From contig CAKONX010000009.1 of assembly GCA_934098345.1 (NCBI GenBank), positions 1 through 28,452 on the forward strand: 28,452 nt of DNA. Reading direction: 5' to 3'. Below the pieces are notes generated by a model, which was not told the DNA's origin, ran no database searches, and worked only from the letters and a program-made list of their open reading frames with translations. Positions 22,811-28,452 of this stretch are shown piece after piece (positions within the stretch are counted from its first letter, which is position 1; every line of letters starts with the position of its first letter). Origin of the DNA: an uncultured Bacilli bacterium (GTDB taxonomy: Bacteria; Bacillota_I; Bacilli_A; RF39; UBA660). Both the position numbers and the translations under genes were made by a program.

Positions 22811-24988
22811 ATGAAAAAAGTTTTTGAATACGATTTTAGAGGAAGAAAAATCGTAGTTGAACATGGAGAAGTTGCAAAGCAAGCTCATGGTTCAGTAGTA
22901 GTAAGATATGGAGACACAGTAATTCTATCAACTGTGGTAGTTGGAAATAACGCAAATATTTTAAGTGATTTCTTTCCACTTATGGTTTTATATCAAGAAA
23001 AATTATATTCAGTAGGAAAAATTCCTGGAGGATTTATTAAAAGAGAAGGAAGACCAACTGATGCTGCAACACTTGCTGCACGTATGATAGATCGACCTAT
23101 GCGTCCAATGTTCCCTGAAGATTTTAGAAATGAAGTACAAATAGTAAATACAGTTTTATCTGTAGATACAGATAATTCTCCAGAATTAACTGCTATGTTT
23201 GGTTCATCTTTATGTACATGTATTTCTAAAATACCATTTGATGGACCAATTGCTGGAGTAAAAGTAGGAAGAATAAATGGTAAATTTGTTATTAACCCAA
23301 CTCCAAGTGAACTTGAAGAATCAGATATTGATTTAACAGTTGCTGGAACTAAAAAAGCAATTAATATGGTTGAAGCAGGAAGTAAAGAAGTATCAGAAGC
23401 AGATATGTTAGAAGCCTTAATGTTTGGTCATGAAGCAGTTAAAGAATTATGTGAATTCCAAGAAAGTATTATATCTGAAATAGGTCAAGAAAAAATGACT
23501 TATGAACATATAGAAATTGAAGATAGTTTAAGAAAAGAAATCTATGATTTAGCTGCTGAAAAATTAGACAAAGCAATGCGTATAAAAGAAAAATTAGAAA
23601 AATATGCAGCAATTGATGCCGTAAAAGAAGAAATAGTTTCTAAATATGAAAGCGAAAATAAAGAATCTTTGGATGCAGAAGAATTAGTTCTTTTAACAAC
23701 TAAAGTTAAAATGGTTCTTGAAAATATTGAATATGATATTTTTAGAAGTATAACAGTTGATGAACATACTAGAAGTGATGGAAGAAAGATGGATGAAATA
23801 AGACCTCTTTCAACAGCGATTGATTTACTTCCAAGAACACACGGAAGTGCATTATTTACTCGTGGAGAAACTCAAGCTCTTGCTATAACAACTTTAGGTG
23901 CTTTAAACGAATATCAAGCTCTAGATGGAATCAGTTTAGAAGCTGAAAAACATTTTATGTTACATTATAACTTCCCAGCATTTTCAGTTGGAGAAACAGG
24001 AAGATATGGTTCTCCTGGAAGAAGAGAAATTGGACATGGAGCTTTAGGAGAAAGATGTTTAAAACAAGTAATGCCTTCTGAAGAAGAATTCCCATATACA
24101 GTTAGAGTAGTATCTGAAATACTTGAATCAAATGGATCATCAAGTCAAGCTACTATATGTGCAGGCTGTATGTCACTTATGGCTGCAGGTGTTCCAATTA
24201 AAGCACCAGTTGCTGGAATTGCAATGGGACTTATTACTTCTAAAGATGGAAGCAAATATCAAATATTAACAGATATTCAAGGAATGGAAGACCACTTAGG
24301 CGATATGGACTTTAAGGTAGGTGGAACAAGAAAAGGTATTTGTTCACTACAAATGGATATAAAAATAAAAGGTATTACTAAAGAAATACTTGCAGAAGCT
24401 CTTGAACAAGCTAAGAAAGCACGTATGGAAATTCTTGATGTAATGGAAAAACAAATTAAAGAACCAAGAAGCGAAGTTTCTGAATATGCTCCAAAAACTG
24501 AAACATTTATGATTAATCCAGATAAAATAAAAGAAGTAATTGGTAAAGGTGGAGACACTATTACTAAGATTATTCTTGAGGCAAGCAATGTTAAGACTGT
24601 TCAAGATAAAGATGCAGTTAAAGTTGATTTAAATGATGATGGTCAAGTTATTATTTATCACACTAATAGAGATATTATTAATAAAACTGCGGAAATGATT
24701 AAAAATATTGCTCGAGAAGTAGAAATGGGAGTTAAATATACTGCTAAAGTAGTTAAAGTTGAAGACTTTGGATGCTTTGTTGAATTGTGGCCTGGATGTG
24801 AAGGACTTGTTCATGTTTCTCAACTTGCACATGAAAGAGTTAACAAACCTAGTGATTTAGTTAAAGTTGGAGATGAAATTGTTGTTGTATCACAAGGATA
24901 TGATAATAGAGGAAGATTAAATTTAAGTAGAAAAGATGCTCTTCCAAAACCAAAAAAAGAAGAAAGTAAAACAACTGAAGAAAAGTAG
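22811..24988 (+). CDS. pnp: Polyribonucleotide nucleotidyltransferase (PNPase)
   Basis: The phosphorolytic 3'-5' exoribonuclease of mRNA turnover. The 725 residues cover the full set: first RNase PH domain (residues about 10-140, with GGFIKREGRPTDAATLAARMIDRP), an alpha-helical domain, the second RNase PH domain (FSVGETGRYGSPGRREIGHGALGERCL, ILTDIQGMEDHLGDMDFKVGGT), a KH domain with G578-K-G-G581, and a C-terminal S1 domain (GVKYTAKVVKVEDFGCFVEL, GLVHVSQLAHERV). The short tail is Lys/Glu-rich. GAGGTGA precedes the ATG. It sits 50 nt after rpsO, with only an attenuator-like terminator between. Confidence 0.98.
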   Translation: MKKVFEYDFRGRKIVVEHGEVAKQAHGSVVVRYGDTVILSTVVVGNNANILSDFFPLMVLYQEKLYSVGKIPGGFIKREGRPTDAATLAARMIDRPMRPMFPEDFRNEVQIVNTVLSVDTDNSPELTAMFGSSLCTCISKIPFDGPIAGVKVGRINGKFVINPTPSELEESDIDLTVAGTKKAINMVEAGSKEVSEADMLEALMFGHEAVKELCEFQESIISEIGQEKMTYEHIEIEDSLRKEIYDLAAEKLDKAMRIKEKLEKYAAIDAVKEEIVSKYESENKESLDAEELVLLTTKVKMVLENIEYDIFRSITVDEHTRSDGRKMDEIRPLSTAIDLLPRTHGSALFTRGETQALAITTLGALNEYQALDGISLEAEKHFMLHYNFPAFSVGETGRYGSPGRREIGHGALGERCLKQVMPSEEEFPYTVRVVSEILESNGSSSQATICAGCMSLMAAGVPIKAPVAGIAMGLITSKDGSKYQILTDIQGMEDHLGDMDFKVGGTRKGICSLQMDIKIKGITKEILAEALEQAKKARMEILDVMEKQIKEPRSEVSEYAPKTETFMINPDKIKEVIGKGGDTITKIILEASNVKTVQDKDAVKVDLNDDGQVIIYHTNRDIINKTAEMIKNIAREVEMGVKYTAKVVKVEDFGCFVELWPGCEGLVHVSQLAHERVNKPSDLVKVGDEIVVVSQGYDNRGRLNLSRKDALPKPKKEESKTTEEK

Positions 24989-25001
24989 TTTTACTTTTTT
25001 T
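24981..25001 (+). terminator. Terminator after pnp
   Basis: AAAAGTA (24981-24987) pairs with TACTTTT (24992-24998) across a 4-nt loop, followed by T to 25001. The TAG stop spans the end of the 5' arm. The stem is AT-rich and moderately weak. Confidence 0.7.
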
Positions 25002-25052
25002 ATGTAAAATATTAAAGTAAATCAAAAATTTATAGAATATTTTGTCATTTTA

Positions 25053-25061
25053 TGTTATATT
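25053..25061 (+). promoter_or_regulatory. Extended -10 promoter of the surface-protein gene
   Basis: TG-T-TATATT with the -10 at 25056-25061 and no good -35. The leader would be about 35 nt. Confidence 0.45.
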
Positions 25062-25102
25062 TATCATAGTAAAAGATAAAATAATAAAAGGAGTGATATT
25101 TT

Positions 25103-26056
25103 ATGAAGAAAGGATGCAGTAAGTTACTTGCAATTATTATGGCATTAGCTGCAGTAGTACCAACAATAGCAAAAGCAGATGGATATGGAGAATATAAAAA
25201 AGGAGAAGAAAGAAATTTCTATAGATCAGTAACAGATTCTCAAGGAACACAAGTAATGATTCTTGAAGATTCTGATACAGACAGCAAATTTGTTAAATCT
25301 TGGCTTATAGGATCAGGTGTAAAACCAACTGAACAACCTTACATAGATTTAACTACTACAACAGATGTTAGTTTATTTTCTAATAGAACAGCTTATAAAA
25401 CTATTAAAGATGAATTAAATCTAAATGGTTTTGAATTTAGTAAAGATACTACTTATCATAATACAGTAGAAGATGAAGATGGTAAACCAATTGAAGGAAA
25501 TTTAACTTTAATTTCTGTAGATGAAATAAAAGATATTTTTGGAGTAAATCAAGATAATACAATTACTTCAGAATTTGCTATTAAAGTATTTAGTACTTTA
25601 AAAGAACATCAAGATCAAGCAAGAGTTGCAGAAATTGGAGCATTCAAAGGATTCTTTACTTCAACAGTTGAAGGAACTGATGTATATGTTGTGGAAATGG
25701 TAAAAGATGCAAACGACAAAATTACAAGTGCTGTATTAAAGAAAGTTCCTTATGCTACTACTAATGATTATGATTATATTCCAGTTTTATATTTAAATAA
25801 AGAACAAGATTGTAATAAAAAGCAAACTGAACAAAAATATGCATGTTATTCATGTGGTGAAGATTACACTTGGACAACTGTTGGAAGTCAAGCAGATACT
25901 TGTACATTAGTTGAAACAGTAACTTCAAAAGCTAATTGTGTTAAAAGCCCAAAAACTGGAGTTAAAGAATACGCATTAGAATTTGCTGTTGTTGCTGGAA
26001 TTGGTCTTGCAGTTTTAGCTGTAGTTAAAAGAAAAGATTTATTTAGAAGCATTTAA
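25103..26056 (+). CDS. Secreted cell-surface protein with SPKTG-type anchor
   Basis: A 317-residue exported protein. Residues 1-26 are a signal peptide (MKKGCSKLLAIIMALAAVVP, likely cut after AKA before Asp). The body is a soluble extracellular domain that I do not recognise. Near the C terminus, residues about 233-280 hold six Cys, including YACYSCGEDYTW and DTCTL, which could bind zinc or form disulfides. The end is SPKTGV, then a hydrophobic helix and the basic tail KRKDLFRSI: an LPXTG-like sorting signal, so sortase anchoring is plausible; otherwise it is a C-terminal membrane anchor. No sortase gene is in the window. It has its own promoter and terminator; AAGGAG lies 9 nt before the ATG. 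Confidence 0.75.
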   Translation: MKKGCSKLLAIIMALAAVVPTIAKADGYGEYKKGEERNFYRSVTDSQGTQVMILEDSDTDSKFVKSWLIGSGVKPTEQPYIDLTTTTDVSLFSNRTAYKTIKDELNLNGFEFSKDTTYHNTVEDEDGKPIEGNLTLISVDEIKDIFGVNQDNTITSEFAIKVFSTLKEHQDQARVAEIGAFKGFFTSTVEGTDVYVVEMVKDANDKITSAVLKKVPYATTNDYDYIPVLYLNKEQDCNKKQTEQKYACYSCGEDYTWTTVGSQADTCTLVETVTSKANCVKSPKTGVKEYALEFAVVAGIGLAVLAVVKRKDLFRSI

Positions 26057-26078
26057 GCACTAGCTTAGTGCTTTTTTT
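26055..26078 (+). terminator. Terminator after the surface-protein gene
   Basis: An 8-bp perfect stem (26055-26062 with 26066-26073), loop of 3 nt and a T-run to 26078. The stop codon TAA overlaps the 5' arm. Confidence 0.87.
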
Positions 26079-26083
26079 CTTGA

Positions 26084-26112
26084 TTGAAAATATATATACT
26101 ATATGGTATACT
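26084..26112 (+). promoter_or_regulatory. Promoter of the glucosaminidase gene
   Basis: -35 TTGAAA (26084-26089), 17-bp spacer and -10 TATACT (26107-26112), with extended TG at 26104-26105. Start point near 26119, about 21 nt before the ATG. Confidence 0.78.
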
Positions 26113-26139
26113 GAAATAGTATAAGAATAGAGGAAATAT

Positions 26140-26859
26140 ATGATAGTTAAAAATAAAACCAATATAATTATTCTTTCTGTTACATTATTATTATCAATAT
26201 TAATATTTGTATTTATTAAAGTATGTTACTTTGGTAATACTAAGATAGATGAACCACTTAAGAATGTGGTTAAATATTATGGGGGAGCAACTAATGTACC
26301 TAAAATGGCAGTTGCTACAACTGTTAAAACTCAAACTACTTTAAGAGTTCCAATTGAAGAAAGAAATGAAGAAATAGAAAATATAAGTGATGAAGAGGAT
26401 TATCAAATTATAGATGAACCAGAAATTATTGATGATGGCTCGATAATATTTGAAGGTATGACTATAACTGAACTTACAAATAAATTAAATAGAAACTTAA
26501 ATGATTATTTAACTAATACTGGATACTATTTTGCTAAGTATACTAGAGATACAGGAATGGATCCATATTTAAGTGTTGCAATAGTTTTATTAGAAACTGG
26601 TTGTAAGTGGAAATGTTCTTCTTTAACTACTGAATGTAATAATATAGGTGGTTTAAAAGGCGGTAATAGTTGTAATGGCAAAAGTTATAGCAAATATGAT
26701 ACGTTAGAAGAAGGAATAGAATCTTATCTAGGTATTATTTATAATAACTATTATTTACAAGGGTTAGATACTCCAGAAAAAATGGGACCTAAGTATGCAT
26801 ATAGTGGGGAATGGGCAACTAAAGTTAATAACTACATAAGAGATATTAGGGAAAACTAA
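26140..26859 (+). CDS. Membrane-anchored glucosaminidase-domain protein (GH73-like)
   Basis: A 239-residue peptidoglycan hydrolase candidate. One N-terminal membrane helix (about 7-29) is followed by an acidic, low-complexity linker (residues about 75-105) and a C-terminal catalytic domain from about 115. The domain shows MDPYLSVAIVLLETG with likely catalytic E152, then NNIGGLKGGNSCNG and the DTLEEGIESYLGII and GEWATKVNNYI blocks, which fit the endo-beta-N-acetylglucosaminidase (GH73/lysozyme-like) fold. Four Cys in the domain could form disulfides. The presence of such an enzyme argues for a peptidoglycan wall. AGAGGA precedes the ATG. Confidence 0.83.
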   Translation: MIVKNKTNIIILSVTLLLSILIFVFIKVCYFGNTKIDEPLKNVVKYYGGATNVPKMAVATTVKTQTTLRVPIEERNEEIENISDEEDYQIIDEPEIIDDGSIIFEGMTITELTNKLNRNLNDYLTNTGYYFAKYTRDTGMDPYLSVAIVLLETGCKWKCSSLTTECNNIGGLKGGNSCNGKSYSKYDTLEEGIESYLGIIYNNYYLQGLDTPEKMGPKYAYSGEWATKVNNYIRDIREN

Positions 26860-26882
26860 AAGAGTTCGATTGAACTCTTTTT
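26858..26882. terminator. Bidirectional terminator between convergent genes
   Basis: A 10-bp perfect stem (26858-26867 with 26872-26881) with loop GATT. T-runs follow on the plus strand, and on the minus strand TTTTAGTTTT follows. It serves the glucosaminidase gene and the glycosyltransferase gene, and touches both stop codons. Confidence 0.87.
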
Positions 26883-27819
26883 ATAATATGTCATCGTTAT
26901 AACCTAAAGAAGACTTTTCAATATATATTGGCCTGTTTTTAGCTTCAATATAAGATTTAGAAATATATTCACCCATGATGCCAATGACTAAAAGTTGAAT
27001 ACCACCAAGTAAAAGAATAACACACATCATTGTTGTATATGGAGGAAGTTTAGCATTATTAATAATTGCCCCAATAATAACGATAATTAGATATACAAGA
27101 GCAAATCCAGAAATAATACTTCCTAAAAATGTTGCAATTCTTAATGGCTTTGTTGAAAAGTTTATTAAACCATCTGTTGCATAATTAATTTGCTTTTTTA
27201 ATCTAAATTTTGATTTTCCAAATTCACGCTTTCCAGCTTTATAATCCATATAATATGTATTGTAACCAACCCACGAAAATAATCCTTTAGTAAATCTATT
27301 ATTTTCACTCATACTTACAAGGGACTTAACAACATAATCTCTTAATAATCTAAAGTCACTAGCACCAGCTTTAAATTTTTGATCACAAGCTTTATTCATT
27401 ATGAAATAAAAAGATTTCTTTAATGTTTTTGAAAGAAATGATTCATTACTATAATCATTAACCATTGCAACCATATCGTATTCTTCATTTTCTTTTAATA
27501 CTTTTAACATGTCCTTAATTAATTTAGGGTTTTGTTGCATATCAGCATCAATTATACAAGCATAACTTGCCTTGGATCTTTTTAAACCTGCATATATAGC
27601 TGCATCCTTACCAAAGTTCCTAGAAAACCTTATTACCTTAATAATATTAGAGTTCTTCTTATATAAGCTTTCTAATACATTATAAGTATTGTCTTTAGAA
27701 CCATCATCTACAAATATAAGGTTGTGTTTAATATCGCTTAAATTTGTTTCTAATGTTTCATAAAGTTTTACCAGATTTTCTTCTTCATTATAGGCTGGAA
27801 TTATTACATCAAGTTCCAT
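26881..27819 (-). CDS. Family 2 membrane glycosyltransferase (GtrB/DPM1-like)
   Basis: A 312-residue enzyme that should move a sugar from a nucleotide sugar to undecaprenyl phosphate at the inner face of the membrane. The GT-A domain shows VIIPAYNEEENL, FVDDGSKDNT and IDADMQQNP (metal-binding DAD) and KREFGKSKFRLKK. Two C-terminal membrane helices (about 228-252 and 262-285) complete the GtrB layout. The sugar and the acceptor polymer cannot be told. ATG 27819 is chosen; an in-frame GTG at 27828 belongs to the GAGGTGA binding site. The gene has its own extended -10 promoter and converges on the glucosaminidase gene. No flippase (GtrA) gene is adjacent. Confidence 0.9.
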   Translation of the reverse strand: MELDVIIPAYNEEENLVKLYETLETNLSDIKHNLIFVDDGSKDNTYNVLESLYKKNSNIIKVIRFSRNFGKDAAIYAGLKRSKASYACIIDADMQQNPKLIKDMLKVLKENEEYDMVAMVNDYSNESFLSKTLKKSFYFIMNKACDQKFKAGASDFRLLRDYVVKSLVSMSENNRFTKGLFSWVGYNTYYMDYKAGKREFGKSKFRLKKQINYATDGLINFSTKPLRIATFLGSIISGFALVYLIIVIIGAIINNAKLPPYTTMMCVILLLGGIQLLVIGIMGEYISKSYIEAKNRPIYIEKSSLGYNDDIL

Positions 27820-27837
27820 ATATTTCACCTCTATTAA

Positions 27838-27846
27838 ATTATATCA
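27838..27846 (-). promoter_or_regulatory. Extended -10 promoter of the glycosyltransferase gene
   Basis: On the minus strand, TG-A-TATAAT with the -10 at 27838-27843 and no -35 match. The leader would be about 12 nt. Confidence 0.6.
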
Positions 27847-27900
27847 TGTATTTCTTTTTTTAGGGATATATAATAAAATGAAAAAAGTGCTAAAAAGTAC

Positions 27901-27929
27901 TTGATTTTAATAGATTATTAATGTATAAT
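27901..27929 (+). promoter_or_regulatory. Promoter of the S10 ribosomal protein operon
   Basis: -35 TTGATT (27901-27906), 17-bp spacer, -10 TATAAT (27924-27929). Start point near 27936, giving a leader of about 130 nt. Confidence 0.82.
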
Positions 27930-27935
27930 TGTTCA

Positions 27936-28060
27936 TAGTTTAACTGGCTGAGATGTGCAAGGTTGCTGATACACTAGGAGGAGTTGCTAAATAAACTAGT
28001 GTAATCAGGTTAATTTGTAACGGAGCTATGTTTATACAATGATATAGACGGAAGGAGGAC
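27936..28060 (+). promoter_or_regulatory. Structured leader of the S10 operon, candidate r-protein control element
   Basis: The leader can fold into a 12-bp stem with one bulged A (27966-27977 with 27996-28008), enclosed by a 5-bp outer stem (27940-27944 with 28009-28013). A second small stem is possible (28015-28019 with 28035-28039). S10 operon leaders are regulated by L4 in E. coli; a similar role here is inference. It ends in the GGAGG ribosome binding site (28054-28058). Confidence 0.5.
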
Positions 28061-28067
28061 ATGTTTA

Positions 28068-28373
28068 ATGTCAAAAGTTAGAATAAGATTAAAAGCTTAT
28101 GATCACAGAGTTTTAGATAATGCTGTAGCTAAACTAATCGAAACTGTTAAACGTACTGGTGGAGAGGTTTCAGGACCGGTTCCACTACCAACAGAAATTC
28201 AAAAGATTACAGTATTAAAAGCTGTTCACAAATATAAAGACAGTCGTGAACAATTCGAAATGCGTACTCATAAGAGATTAATCGATATTAAAGATCCTAG
28301 TAAAGAAACTATGGATGCTCTAACTCGCTTAGATTTACCTAGCGGAGTTGAAATTAATATCAAAACTATATAA
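28068..28373 (+). CDS. rpsJ: Ribosomal protein S10
   Basis: A small-subunit head protein that also takes part in transcription antitermination as NusE. The 101 residues match the standard length, with MSKVRIRLKAYDHRVLD at the N terminus, VKRTGGEVSGPVPLPTE, and the MRTHKRLIDI and ALTRLDLPSGVEI blocks; all are canonical. AAGGAGG is 9 nt before the ATG. It is the first gene of the S10 operon and is followed 25 nt later by rplC. Confidence 0.98.
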   Translation: MSKVRIRLKAYDHRVLDNAVAKLIETVKRTGGEVSGPVPLPTEIQKITVLKAVHKYKDSREQFEMRTHKRLIDIKDPSKETMDALTRLDLPSGVEINIKTI

Positions 28374-28398
28374 TTAAAATAATAATGGAGGAAATGAA

Positions 28399-28452
28399 AT
28401 GAAAGGAATCTTAGGCGTAAAAGTCGGAATGACAGAAAAATTTACGAAAGAT
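28399..28452 (+). CDS. rplC: Ribosomal protein L3, 5' part only
   Basis: The first 18 codons, MKGILGVKVGMTEKFTKD, before the window ends. This is the typical N terminus of L3, with the GxKxGMT motif, and its place after rpsJ is the standard S10 operon order. GGAGG lies 7 nt before the ATG. The frame is open to the window edge. Confidence 0.93.
   Translation, partial: MKGILGVKVGMTEKFTKD

Noticed and set aside
24277..24604. Long open frames on the minus strand inside pnp
   Set aside because: They lie fully within a well-conserved coding region, have no ribosome binding site and read as low-complexity shadow translations of the KH/S1 part of PNPase.
27881..27902. Hairpin AAGTGCT/AGTACTT with T-run on the minus strand, ahead of the rpsJ promoter
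   Set aside because: Looks like a minus-strand terminator, but no minus-strand gene lies upstream of it; it may block antisense transcripts or be chance, so it is not listed as a feature.
1..28452. CRISPR array, tRNA, rRNA or insertion-sequence transposase
   Set aside because: No regularly spaced repeats, cloverleaf-like segments, rRNA stretches or transposase-like proteins were recognised on either strand.

Overview
The window comes from a very AT-rich Gram-positive bacterium (Bacillota). TGA and TAA both serve as stops and Trp is TGG, so the code is the standard bacterial one and not the Mycoplasma code. A pnp/rpsO pair, a cdaA/cdaR pair, yfmF/yfmH peptidases, comEA/comEC, a type IV pilin and a GH73-like glucosaminidase point to a walled, low-GC member of the Bacilli. 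An uncultured gut lineage (RF39- or Erysipelotrichia-like) is my best guess; that placement is inference.

Layout. 1-2336: a divergent pair, an exported protein on the minus strand and a DUF3048 (YerB-like) protein on the plus strand. 2337-4835: a c-di-AMP operon (small membrane protein, CdaA cyclase, CdaR regulator). 4864-8342: a type IV pilin-like protein, phosphoglycerate mutase GpmI and a phosphohexomutase. 8389-12132: an AMP-forming ligase and an orphan hybrid histidine kinase, which share an identical promoter motif. 12134-13411: a metal exporter and a Fur-family regulator behind a palindromic operator. 13399-14121 (minus): purine nucleoside phosphorylase. 14211-19461: an M16 peptidase pair, then comEA and comEC. 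19478-21456: an accessory stretch with dinD, a decayed copy of the comEC 3' end, and a PDDEXK nuclease. 21651-25001: a methyltransferase-like gene, then rpsO-pnp. 25053-27846: a Cys-containing surface protein, a glucosaminidase and a membrane glycosyltransferase. 27901-28452: the start of the S10 ribosomal protein operon behind a structured leader.

The most interesting region is directly after comEC. dinD begins 16 nt after the comEC stop and is followed at once by a degenerate copy of the comEC 3' end running up to its stop codon. A YhcG-type nuclease gene then begins 11 nt after that second stop. Two DNA-processing genes are thus each placed behind a comEC tail, which suggests that the 3' end of this DNA-uptake gene is an insertion or exchange point.

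Regulatory style. Most transcription units start at an extended -10 promoter (TG-N-TAnnnT) only about 8-45 nt before the start codon. Most ends are intrinsic terminators whose 5' arm lies inside the last codons, so the stop codon sits in the hairpin. Only the ribosomal-protein genes and the methyltransferase-like gene use a -35/-10 promoter without the TG. No tRNA, rRNA, CRISPR array or recognisable insertion sequence was seen, and no gap between genes exceeds 300 bases.
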